Notes under the pieces: generated by a model | Told to the model about the DNA's origin: nothing | The model's input: the letters and a program-made list of their open reading frames with translations, nothing else | The model's database searches: none | NCBI GenBank assembly: GCA_910583885.1 | Contig: CAJUAC010000117.1 | Coordinates: 1 to 5,509 of the forward strand | Length of the DNA stretch: 5,509 nt | Direction of reading: 5' to 3' | Origin: an uncultured Oscillospiraceae bacterium | GTDB lineage: Bacteria > Bacillota > Clostridia > Oscillospirales > Oscillospiraceae | In this document: positions 1 through 5,509 of the stretch, one piece after another | Position numbering within the stretch: the first letter of the stretch is position 1 | Layout of the letters: the number at the start of each line of letters is the position of its first letter | Program-made: the position numbers and the translations under genes

Positions 1-40
1 TGCAGTGGGCGCCAGCGCCCGCTATCACAATCTTAATCAT
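1..40 (-). CDS. 5' end of a further operon gene, possibly a NeuD/PglD-like sugar acyltransferase (partial)
   Basis: Only the first 13 codons are inside the window, reading MIKIVIAGAGAHC. The ATG overlaps the TGA stop of the preceding dehydratase paralogue in an ATGA arrangement. A good Shine-Dalgarno site (AGAGGA at 47-52, 6 bases before the ATG) lies inside the end of that gene, so the start is well supported. The peptide is a beta strand followed by a glycine-rich turn, as in dinucleotide- or nucleotide-sugar-binding folds. The G-A-G-x-H pattern right after the first strand is typical of the N-terminal domain of NeuD/PglD-type acyltransferases, which N- or O-acetylate sugars such as perosamine or sialic acid. 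That family call is an inference from very few residues; another Rossmann-type enzyme is equally possible. It does not look like the start of an Fcl-type GDP-fucose synthase. Confidence 0.6.
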   Translation of the reverse strand, partial: MIKIVIAGAGAHC

Positions 41-1053
41 CTCAGATCCTCTGACAAAGCCGACAGGTCACTTTTAACAATCTCCTCGACCAGGGAGTGG
101 AAGGAGTGTGCGGGGAGAAAGCCCAGCTTCCGGGCTGCCCTGGCGGGGTTGCCAACGATGACATCCTCCTTCGGGAAGCGGTAGAGTGCTGGATTAACCC
201 GGATGAGCACTTCCCCCGTCCGCTGGTCCCGGGCGGTCTCCGCAAAGCCCTCCCCCTCCCAGGCCAGATCAATCCCCAGCGCATGAAACGCTGCTGATGC
301 AAACTCCCGCACCGTGTGAGGCTCCCCTGTCGCGACCACAAAGTCCTCCGGCCGCTCCTGCTGGAGCATCAGCCACATGGCGCGCACGTAGTCCTCCGCG
401 CTGCCCCAGTCCCGCACCGCATCCAGGTTCCCCAGCTCCAGCACCTTCTGCCTGCCCAGATAAATCCGCACAGCGGCGGCCGAGATCTTCCTTGTGACAA
501 ACTCAATGCCCCGCCGGGGGGACTCGTGGTTGAACAGGATGGCGGCGCAGGCGAACAGGCCGTAGCTCTCCCGGTAGTTGGTGGTGATCCAGTGCCCATA
601 CAGCTTTGCTGTCCCATAGGGGTTCCTGGTAGCCATGGCGCTCCCCTCGTGGAGCGGCTGGGCTGAGGGCGCGAAAATCTCGCTGGTAGAGCTCTGCAAA
701 AACCGTGCTTCCGGCGCACACAGCCGCATGGCCTCCAGGATGCGCAGCACGCCCAGCGCATTGACATGCGCGGTAAAAATGGGCTGCTTCCAGGACAGCG
801 GCACCTCGGACAGGCCGGCAAGATTGTAGATTTCATCCGGCCGGATCTCCCGGATACAGCTGCACAGGCTGGAAAACTCCATCATGTCCGCGTAGATCCG
901 CTCATATGCCGGCGCCTCTTCGCTGCCTGAGAGCGAACGCCGCGCCTTCTTTCGGACAACCCCGAACACCTCATACCCCTTCCGGGCGAGGAGCCGGGCC
1001 AGGTAATACCCGTCCTGCCCCTCAACGCCTGTTATCAGCGCGCGCTTTTTCAT
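37..1053 (-). CDS. GDP-mannose 4,6-dehydratase-like SDR enzyme, divergent paralogue
   Basis: A 338-residue extended short-chain dehydrogenase of the GDP-mannose 4,6-dehydratase family, expected to be cytosolic and to act on a GDP-sugar with NADP(H). Visible features are the cofactor loop G9-x-x-G12-x-x-G15, the catalytic T123 and E125 in an STSE motif, Y146 and K150 in YxxxK, and the family block FNHESPRRG (about 174-182) followed by FVTRKI. It is nearly as long as its neighbour but differs at places usually conserved in Gmd. GITGQDGS becomes GVEGQDGY, NLAAQS becomes NLAGLS, the loop between E125 and Tyr is one residue shorter and ends TRNPY rather than PRSPY, and the C-terminal RPxE becomes RFPK (292-295). 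I chose the ATG at 1053 because MKKRALITG matches the family start. A TTG at 1077 in the same frame would add 8 residues and overlap the previous stop codon. It may be a second dehydratase for another GDP-sugar (for example a heptose) or a 4-keto-processing enzyme. The family is certain, the substrate is not. Confidence 0.88.
   Translation of the reverse strand: MKKRALITGVEGQDGYYLARLLARKGYEVFGVVRKKARRSLSGSEEAPAYERIYADMMEFSSLCSCIREIRPDEIYNLAGLSEVPLSWKQPIFTAHVNALGVLRILEAMRLCAPEARFLQSSTSEIFAPSAQPLHEGSAMATRNPYGTAKLYGHWITTNYRESYGLFACAAILFNHESPRRGIEFVTRKISAAAVRIYLGRQKVLELGNLDAVRDWGSAEDYVRAMWLMLQQERPEDFVVATGEPHTVREFASAAFHALGIDLAWEGEGFAETARDQRTGEVLIRVNPALYRFPKEDVIVGNPARAARKLGFLPAHSFHSLVEEIVKSDLSALSEDLR
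47..52 (-). promoter_or_regulatory. Ribosome binding site of the partial downstream gene
   Basis: AGAGGA on the minus strand, 6 bases before the ATG at 40. It lies inside the last codons of the dehydratase paralogue and confirms that a separate gene starts at position 40 despite the 4-base overlap. Confidence 0.7.
484..606 (-). repeat. Core of the gmd paralogue, near-identical to gmd (copy A of a direct repeat)
   Basis: By hand alignment without gaps, this stretch matches 1521-1643 at a constant offset of 1037 bases, with about 107 of 123 bases identical. It contains three perfectly shared tracts: 484-504 (21 bases), 554-579 (26 bases) and 587-606 (20 bases). It encodes the segment after the catalytic lysine through FVTRKI. 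Weaker ungapped similarity continues down to about 356. Confidence 0.8.
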
Positions 1054-1073
1054 GGACACCCCACACCCTGACT

Positions 1074-2093
1074 TCAACCCTGCTCCGCCCTGACCAGGGC
1101 GAGGTCGTTTTGTACCATTCGAGAGACCAATTCGTCAAAGGAGATCCTGCGCTTCCAGCCCAGCTCCCGCTCCGCCTTGGACGGATCGCCCAGCAGCAGC
1201 TCCACCTCTGCGGGCCGGAAAAACTTTGGGTTCACCCGCACGACGGTCCTTCCCGTCGCCCGGTCCACGCCGGTCTCCTCCAGCCCCTTGCCGCGGAATT
1301 CTACGTCCATGCCTGCCGCAGCAAACGCGGCCTGGACGAATTCCCGCACCGTGCGCGTCTCGTTGGTCGCAATTACATAGTCGTCCGGCTTGTCCTGCTG
1401 GAGCATCATCCACATGGCGTACACGTAGTCCTGGGAGTGGCCCCAGTCCCGCTTCGCGTCCAGGTTCCCCAGATCCAGGCACTCCTGTAATCCCAGCTTG
1501 ATGCGGGCCGCCGCGTCGGTGATCTTCCTTGTGACAAACTCCTTCCCGCGCCGCTCGGACTCATGGTTGAAGAGGATTCCGGAGCAGGCAAACAGGCCGT
1601 AGCTCTCCCGGTAGTTCTTGGTAATCCAGTGCCCATACAGCTTCGCAACGCTATACGGGCTGCGGGGGTAGAACGGTGTGGTCTCCTTCTGCGGGATCTC
1701 CTGCACCATGCCGAACATCTCCGAGGTGGACGCCTGGTAGAAGCGGGCCTCCGGCTTCACTGTCCGGATTGCCTCCAGCAGGTTCGTCACACCCAGGGCA
1801 TCGATATCTGCTGTGCCCAGGGGCGTGTCCCAGCTGGTGGCCACAAAGCTTTGGGCCGCCAGGTTGTACACCTCGTCCGCCTGGCTGGTCTGCATGGCCT
1901 TAATCAGTGATACTGCGTCAGTCATATCCGCATAGATCAGGTGGAGCTTATCATGGATGTGGTTGACATTTCCGTAGTCCACCACACTCTTCCTGCGCAT
2001 GATGCCGTAGACCTCGTACCCCTTCTCCAGCAGCAGCTCCGCCAGGTACGACCCGTCCTGCCCCGTGATCCCAGTAATTAATGCTCGCTTCAT
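1074..2093 (-). CDS. gmd: GDP-mannose 4,6-dehydratase
   Basis: A 339-residue enzyme of the extended SDR family that converts GDP-D-mannose to GDP-4-keto-6-deoxy-D-mannose, the branch point to GDP-L-fucose, GDP-D-rhamnose and GDP-perosamine. The sequence shows the cofactor motif G8-ITG-QDG14, R33-R34 in the NADP-binding region, and NLAAQS at 77-82. The catalytic set is T123, E125, Y147 and K151, with the same 22-residue Glu-Tyr spacing as known Gmd proteins. FNHESERRG, LGNLDAKRDWG (208-218) and the nucleotide-sugar-binding R293-P-A-E296 are also present. Length is typical of the family. The ATG is supported by an AAGGAG site 7 bases upstream, overlapping the stop codon of the guanylyltransferase gene, so supply of GDP-mannose and its use are co-translated. 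All key residues are intact, so I expect it to be active. Confidence 0.95.
   Translation of the reverse strand: MKRALITGITGQDGSYLAELLLEKGYEVYGIMRRKSVVDYGNVNHIHDKLHLIYADMTDAVSLIKAMQTSQADEVYNLAAQSFVATSWDTPLGTADIDALGVTNLLEAIRTVKPEARFYQASTSEMFGMVQEIPQKETTPFYPRSPYSVAKLYGHWITKNYRESYGLFACSGILFNHESERRGKEFVTRKITDAAARIKLGLQECLDLGNLDAKRDWGHSQDYVYAMWMMLQQDKPDDYVIATNETRTVREFVQAAFAAAGMDVEFRGKGLEETGVDRATGRTVVRVNPKFFRPAEVELLLGDPSKAERELGWKRRISFDELVSRMVQNDLALVRAEQG
1521..1643 (-). repeat. Core of gmd matching the paralogue (copy B of a direct repeat)
   Basis: This is the partner of 484-606, with perfect tracts at 1521-1541, 1591-1616 and 1624-1643. Identity includes synonymous positions, such as the shared ACA-AGG codons for Thr-Arg, although AGG seems uncommon among arginine codons here. 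It marks the two dehydratases as a tandem duplication that has either diverged unevenly or been partly homogenised. Confidence 0.8.
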
Positions 2094-2100
2094 TGATCTT

Positions 2101-2106
2101 CTCCTT
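2101..2106 (-). promoter_or_regulatory. Ribosome binding site of gmd
   Basis: AAGGAG on the minus strand with a 7-base spacer to the ATG at 2093. It overlaps the TAA stop of the guanylyltransferase gene. It is the best-matched site in the window and fixes the gmd start. Confidence 0.85.
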
Positions 2107-3175
2107 ATAAATATTCCGTCCGGTTGCAGATCCGCAGGTTCTCCAGCACCTTGCGGATCTCCCCTGCGCTGTCCTCACTGCAAATGAGCAGGGCGTCCTC
2201 CGTATCGACAACGATGAGGTTACGCAGGCCAACCGCAGCGATCAGCCTCCCCTCTCCCTGGATAATCGTGTTTTTGGTGTCCACTGTGACCACATTCCCC
2301 TCCACGACATTCCCATACTCATTTGTCTTCTTGATCCGGCTTACCGCAGGCCAGGAGCCCACGTCGTCCCATCCGAACGCACCTGTCAGTACATAGATGT
2401 TGTCCGCCTTTTCCATCACACCGTAGTCGATGGACTCCGGCTGGAATGCGCGGAATTCCCGCTCCAGCACCTGCTGCTCCAGCTCTGTCCCAACTGCGCC
2501 GCGGATTCTGCACAGCCCCCCGTAGATGTCCGGCAGATACCGCTCCAACGCCTGCAAAATGGTGGACGCCTTCCAGATGAACATCCCGCTGTTCCACAGG
2601 TACTGCTCCGACGCAACGTACGCCTTTGCCGTCTCCAGATCCGGCTTCTCCACGAAGCGGTCCACGGAAAATGCCCGCCCCGCCGCCTGGTCCGGCCTGA
2701 ATTTGATATACCCATACCCTGTCTCCGGGCTGTCCGGGGCGATGCCGATGGTCATCAGCTTCCCCTCCTGCTCTGCCGCCGCGCAGGCGTCCCGCAGGGT
2801 ATTCAAAAAGATGGAGCTGTAGGTAATCATATGGTCCGAGGGCAGCACCGCCATCACTGCGTCGCCGTATTTGCGCGCAATATGCACAGCGCCCAGCCCG
2901 ATGCATGGCGCTGTGTTCTTCCCCACCGGCTCACACAGGATGTTCCCCTCCGGCACTCCGGGCAGCTGCTGGTGGACCATGTCCCGGTAGTCCTGGTTTG
3001 TGACAATGAAAATATCCTCCATGTCCACCAGCGGCAGAATCCGCTCCACTGTCAGCTGGATCATGCTCTTTCCATCGTCCGTCAGGGACAGGAACTGCTT
3101 AGGCATACTCTGGCGGCTTTTGGGCCAGAACCGCTCCCCACGTCCGCCAGCCATAATCAACGCTGTATACTTCAA
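2105..3175 (-). CDS. manC: Mannose-1-phosphate guanylyltransferase (monofunctional ManC type)
   Basis: A 356-residue nucleotidyltransferase that makes GDP-mannose from mannose-1-phosphate and GTP, feeding the dehydratase encoded just downstream. The N-terminal signature GGRGERFWPKSR then MPKQFL (about 10-29) binds the nucleotide and phosphate. LPSDH (111-115) carries the likely metal ligand D114. FVEKP (174-178), NSGMF (195-199) and WDDVGSW (269-275) are the other hallmarks. A beta-rich C-terminal section follows, but there is no cupin phosphomannose isomerase domain, so this is the short monofunctional form; isomerase and phosphomannomutase must be encoded elsewhere. I chose the TTG at 3175 because MKYTALIMAGG matches the family start and AGGAAGGG lies 5 bases upstream. 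An in-frame TTG at 3238 would add 21 unrelated residues and run into the preceding gene. The TAA stop is 11 bases before the gmd start. Confidence 0.94.
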   Translation of the reverse strand: MKYTALIMAGGRGERFWPKSRQSMPKQFLSLTDDGKSMIQLTVERILPLVDMEDIFIVTNQDYRDMVHQQLPGVPEGNILCEPVGKNTAPCIGLGAVHIARKYGDAVMAVLPSDHMITYSSIFLNTLRDACAAAEQEGKLMTIGIAPDSPETGYGYIKFRPDQAAGRAFSVDRFVEKPDLETAKAYVASEQYLWNSGMFIWKASTILQALERYLPDIYGGLCRIRGAVGTELEQQVLEREFRAFQPESIDYGVMEKADNIYVLTGAFGWDDVGSWPAVSRIKKTNEYGNVVEGNVVTVDTKNTIIQGEGRLIAAVGLRNLIVVDTEDALLICSEDSAGEIRKVLENLRICNRTEYL

Positions 3176-3180
3176 ACGAT

Positions 3181-3188
3181 CCCTTCCT
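3181..3188 (-). promoter_or_regulatory. Ribosome binding site selecting the TTG start of manC
   Basis: AGGAAGGG on the minus strand, 5 bases before the TTG at 3175. It lies in the short gap after the TAG stop of the preceding glycosyltransferase. It supports TTG 3175 over the upstream in-frame TTG at 3238, and fits the conserved protein start. Confidence 0.75.
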
Positions 3189-3210
3189 CTCTTTTGCCGT
3201 CCTGCGAAAG

Positions 3211-4332
3211 CTATCTCTCCGCCAGCACCGCCCGGCAAATATCTGTAAATTTCTCCGCTGAAGCGGACCAGCTGTATACGTTTGACTGCTTGTACCCTTC
3301 TTCAATCAATCGGGACCGGTATGCCTGGTCGGTCAGGACCTGCCAGAGCCCCTCCGCCATGCCGGACTCATCCACAGGATCAACCAGCCGGGCGGCATCC
3401 CCCACCACCTCCGGCAGGGACGCCGCGCTGGAGCACACCACCGGGCAGCCATGGGCCATTGCCTCCAGCGGCGGGATACCGAACCCCTCGTACAACGAAG
3501 GGAATGCGAAGGCCTCCGCGTTTTGGTACAACGCATTCCGCTCCGCTGTGGAGAGATACCCTGTCACCACCACATCCTCCAGGAGCCCCGCTGCCTCAGC
3601 CGAACGGCAAATCTCCCCGCCGCCCCAGCCCAAGCCGCCGGCCAGAACCAGTTGATGGGCCAGGCCCGACTCCCGCCGGAGCCGCTGGAACGCTTTCAGC
3701 AGTATGGTGAGGTTTTTTCGTGGTTCAATTGTCCCTACATACAGCAGGAACGGCCGGCGGATCCTGTACCGGGTCCGCACAGTGTCCATAGGCGCCGCCC
3801 CTGCCGGAATACATGGGGCAGGAGGGACGATCTCAATGTTCTCTTCCGGCACCCCCAGCAGCTCCACCAGTTCCTGCTTGGAAAACCTGGAAATCGTGAT
3901 GATCCTGCTGCTCCGCTCCAGGCTGTAGGCGATATCCCGGCTGATCCGCCGGAGATTCTGACGCTTCATCGTCTCCGGGCAGCGCAGGTAGGTCAGATCA
4001 TGGACCGTTGTCAGCACCGCCCCGTCTATCCGCGGCGGCACAATATAGTCAAAAAAGGCCGTCAGCGCCGCCCGCTGGGGGAACATCCAACGATAGGGAA
4101 TGGGCGCAACATGCCAGAGACGGCGGTACACGCCGTAGGGAAAGCCCCGAAACTCCCTGATTGGGACTGGCAGTTCTGGCATGGGCGGTGCCTTCCCCCA
4201 TTGGCCGTATACATTCCCTGTAAACTGAAGATCCTCCTGACCCGTTAACCGCCTTGCCAGCTCGTAGGTGTAATTCCCTATGCCGGAGCGGTTCCCGCGG
4301 CAGGGTTCTAATTCCAACGCGACGTTTATCAT
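3211..4332 (-). CDS. GT4-type (glycosyltransferase family 1) glycosyltransferase
   Basis: A 373-residue GT-B fold retaining glycosyltransferase, expected to work at the cytoplasmic face of the membrane and add a sugar from a nucleotide donor to a lipid-linked glycan. The N-terminal domain has the glycine turn SGIGNYTYE (16-24), the VHDL motif with H111-D112 and the SRFSK helix start at 148-152. The C-terminal donor domain has EPRKN with R205 and K206, which bind donor phosphates, and the E-x7-E motif in YEGFGIPPLE (E282 and E290), followed by SLPEVVGDAA. No signal peptide or transmembrane segment is evident. The ATG overlaps the stop of the upstream glycosyltransferase (ATGA) with only a weak ribosome site (ATCGGG), suggesting translational coupling. 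Neighbouring GDP-mannose genes suggest mannose or a GDP-6-deoxyhexose as donor, similar in kind to WbpY/WbpZ or WbaZ mannosyl- and rhamnosyltransferases. Donor, acceptor and linkage cannot be read from sequence. Confidence 0.92.
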   Translation of the reverse strand: MINVALELEPCRGNRSGIGNYTYELARRLTGQEDLQFTGNVYGQWGKAPPMPELPVPIREFRGFPYGVYRRLWHVAPIPYRWMFPQRAALTAFFDYIVPPRIDGAVLTTVHDLTYLRCPETMKRQNLRRISRDIAYSLERSSRIITISRFSKQELVELLGVPEENIEIVPPAPCIPAGAAPMDTVRTRYRIRRPFLLYVGTIEPRKNLTILLKAFQRLRRESGLAHQLVLAGGLGWGGGEICRSAEAAGLLEDVVVTGYLSTAERNALYQNAEAFAFPSLYEGFGIPPLEAMAHGCPVVCSSAASLPEVVGDAARLVDPVDESGMAEGLWQVLTDQAYRSRLIEEGYKQSNVYSWSASAEKFTDICRAVLAER

Positions 4333-5450
4333 CCCGATTCGTTAATGGCCCTTTCCACGATTTCCTTCAAACGCTCCGCCGACGCCTCCCAGGAAAACCG
4401 GCGGGCATTCTCCAGCCCCTTTTCTACCAGCTGACGGGCCATTTCCCTGTCCTCCAGCACGGCCAGCATCCCCCGGCAAATGTCCCCTATATCCCAGGCG
4501 TTTACATAGATGGCCCCGTCCCCGCCTACCTCCGGCAGCGCACTGTTCCTGCTGGTCAGCACCGGCGTCCCGCAGGCCTGGGCCTCGATCACCGGGATGC
4601 CGAACCCCTCGTACAGGCTCGGGAACGAGAACAGCTCTGCTGCCGTGTACAGCGCCGCCATCTCTTCGTCCGGCACATAGCCGATAAAATGGATGGCCTC
4701 TCTGCAGCCCACTCCCTCCAGGGCCCGGGCCCTGTCAAACTTCCATCCCTGTTCCCCCGCGATCACCAGGTGGTGGGGGATGCCCTGTCCCTTTGCCAGG
4801 TCAAAGGCCCGCAGTAACCGCTCCAGGTTCTTGCGCGGATTGAAGTTCCCTACAAACAGCACGAACCGCTCCGGCAGGCAATATTTCTCCTGCAGCCGGT
4901 CCAGGACTTCCCTGTCTGTTACGGGCCCCATCTCCGCGCAGCAGGCGCAGGGCACCACCTCGATCTTTTCCGCCGGGATGTGCAGAAGCTCTACCATTTC
5001 TCCCTTTGTGAACTCCGAAATGGCCAGAAACCGATCTGCACGCCGGCGCACATACTGGTATTGCAGCCGCCACCACACCACGCGGGACAGCTGGTACGTC
5101 TCCTTTAACCGGTACACCGCCAAATCCGTTACAAGCGGCATCAAAATGCAGCTCCTGGGCAGGAAAAACGGCACTTTGGAATCTGTTGCCAGCAGCACTG
5201 CGTTTTTGCAGTATCCCCTGCCCAGCTGGAACGTCTGGAAGTACATCCGCCCTATGCCCTGCCCGTGGCCCCACGGCGCCCGGACCATTTCTGTCCCCGG
5301 CCCCGCCGGAAACGCCGGCCCGTCACGGGGAACGATGATCCGGCACCGCCGCCCGCTCATTCGGGTATACGGTCCGAACAGTTCCCGCAGCAGCATCCCG
5401 ATCCCTGAACTCTTCTGCTTATATTGCAGCGCGTTGATAACGACGTCCAT
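4329..5450 (-). CDS. GT4-type (glycosyltransferase family 1) glycosyltransferase, second copy
   Basis: A 373-residue GT-B fold retaining glycosyltransferase related to, but clearly diverged from, its downstream neighbour of identical length. Visible motifs are SSGIG (14-18) at the acceptor-domain glycine turn, ISEFTKGEMVELL (144-156), NPRKN with R206 and K207, and the E-x7-E motif in YEGFGIPVIE (E281 and E289), followed by ALPEVGGD. The position that is VHDL in the neighbour reads VTDL here (107-110), so the usual histidine is replaced by threonine. No membrane segment is evident, so it is probably a peripheral cytoplasmic enzyme building the same repeat unit with the neighbouring enzyme. The ATG sits in a TAATG overlap with the upstream reading frame, and a GAGGAG sequence lies only 2 bases upstream, too close for ideal initiation; termination-reinitiation coupling is likely. 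A mannosyl- or 6-deoxyhexosyl-transferase role is inferred from the operon only. Confidence 0.92.
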   Translation of the reverse strand: MDVVINALQYKQKSSGIGMLLRELFGPYTRMSGRRCRIIVPRDGPAFPAGPGTEMVRAPWGHGQGIGRMYFQTFQLGRGYCKNAVLLATDSKVPFFLPRSCILMPLVTDLAVYRLKETYQLSRVVWWRLQYQYVRRRADRFLAISEFTKGEMVELLHIPAEKIEVVPCACCAEMGPVTDREVLDRLQEKYCLPERFVLFVGNFNPRKNLERLLRAFDLAKGQGIPHHLVIAGEQGWKFDRARALEGVGCREAIHFIGYVPDEEMAALYTAAELFSFPSLYEGFGIPVIEAQACGTPVLTSRNSALPEVGGDGAIYVNAWDIGDICRGMLAVLEDREMARQLVEKGLENARRFSWEASAERLKEIVERAINESG

Positions 5451-5509
5451 TACTCCTCATCCCACCCGATCTCCAGCTGCTCCTGTTCCAGCAGCCGGCT
5501 GTGGGCCTG
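5450..5509 (-). CDS. 3' end of an upstream operon gene, product unknown (partial)
   Basis: The last 19 codons and TAA stop of an open frame entering from the right edge. The visible tail is QAHSRLLEQEQLE then IGWDEE, a charged, glutamine- and glutamate-rich helix with an acidic end. Its stop overlaps the start of the glycosyltransferase as TAATG, the arrangement expected of a coupled upstream cistron, which is the main reason to believe this frame over the other two. Nothing in so short a tail identifies a family. It is presumably another glycan-assembly gene by position, but that is inference. Confidence 0.55.
   Translation of the reverse strand, partial: QAHSRLLEQEQLEIGWDEE
5453..5458 (-). 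promoter_or_regulatory. Possible ribosome binding site of the first glycosyltransferase, unusually close
   Basis: GAGGAG on the minus strand lies in the last two codons of the upstream frame, only 2 bases from the ATG at 5450. The usual spacing is about 5 to 9 bases, so it may instead help hold terminating ribosomes for restart at the overlapping TAATG. Confidence 0.45.

Noticed and set aside
7..20. GC-rich inverted repeat GGGCG-CCAG-CGCCC at the left edge, as a possible terminator
   Set aside because: The stem is only 5 pairs, no U-tract is visible, and it encodes the glycine-rich turn of the gene starting at 40. It is best explained by codon use for Gly-Ala residues.
906..1490. A 194-codon plus-strand open frame spanning the junction of the two dehydratases
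   Set aside because: It is opposite conserved coding sequence of both dehydratases, and its Pro/Arg/His-rich composition is typical of an antisense artefact.
3176..3238. N-terminal extension of the guanylyltransferase from an upstream TTG at 3238
   Set aside because: The added 21 residues have no family counterpart and would overlap the preceding gene, while a good ribosome site supports TTG 3175.
2831..3655. A 274-codon open frame on the plus strand, opposite the guanylyltransferase and a glycosyltransferase
   Set aside because: It runs across two well-supported minus-strand genes, has low-complexity shadow-like composition and matches no recognisable motif. Long antisense frames are expected in GC-rich coding DNA.
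3451..4248. A 265-codon plus-strand open frame within the second glycosyltransferase gene
   Set aside because: It is the antisense shadow of a clear GT4 gene. A similar segment opposite the other GT4 gene merely mirrors the shared E-x7-E region.
1..5509. CRISPR arrays, insertion sequences, tRNA or other RNA genes, phage or attachment sites
   Set aside because: I found no spaced repeats, transposase motifs, tRNA-like folds or long non-coding stretches; nearly every base lies in a minus-strand gene.

Overview
The window reads as the interior of one tightly packed, minus-strand polysaccharide operon. It has complete genes for GDP-mannose synthesis and GDP-mannose 4,6-dehydration, plus two glycosyltransferases. 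The DNA is GC-rich, with G/C strongly favoured at third codon positions. Starts include TTG, purine-rich Shine-Dalgarno sites are present at several genes, and the proteins have a Clostridia-like flavour. A high-GC gut-type Clostridia (Oscillospiraceae-like) host is my inference from style, not a proven assignment.

Layout in transcription order (right to left): (a) the last 19 codons of an unidentified gene (5509-5450), fused by a TAATG overlap to (b) a GT4-type glycosyltransferase (5450-4329); (c) a second GT4-type glycosyltransferase (4332-3211), joined by an ATGA overlap; (d) a monofunctional ManC-type mannose-1-phosphate guanylyltransferase (about 3175-2105, TTG start); (e) a canonical GDP-mannose 4,6-dehydratase (2093-1074); (f) a divergent paralogue of that dehydratase (about 1053-37); and (g) the first 13 codons of a further gene (40-1), joined by ATGA and with a Rossmann-like start resembling NeuD/PglD sugar acyltransferases. 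No gap between genes exceeds about 35 bases. I see no internal promoter or terminator.

Together these genes suggest this flow: mannose-1-phosphate to GDP-mannose (ManC), then GDP-4-keto-6-deoxy-D-mannose (Gmd). A further step is possibly done by the Gmd-like paralogue and the partially seen gene, and the two GT4 enzymes transfer mannose or a 6-deoxyhexose onto a growing cell-surface glycan. The usual second-step enzyme (Fcl for L-fucose, Rmd for D-rhamnose, or an aminotransferase for perosamine) is not visible. The most interesting point is that a second Gmd-like gene sits where that enzyme would be expected. It keeps the dehydratase catalytic residues but has changes in the nucleotide-sugar pocket. 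The two dehydratase genes also share a patch of high nucleotide identity in their core, suggesting duplication with conversion or selective constraint.
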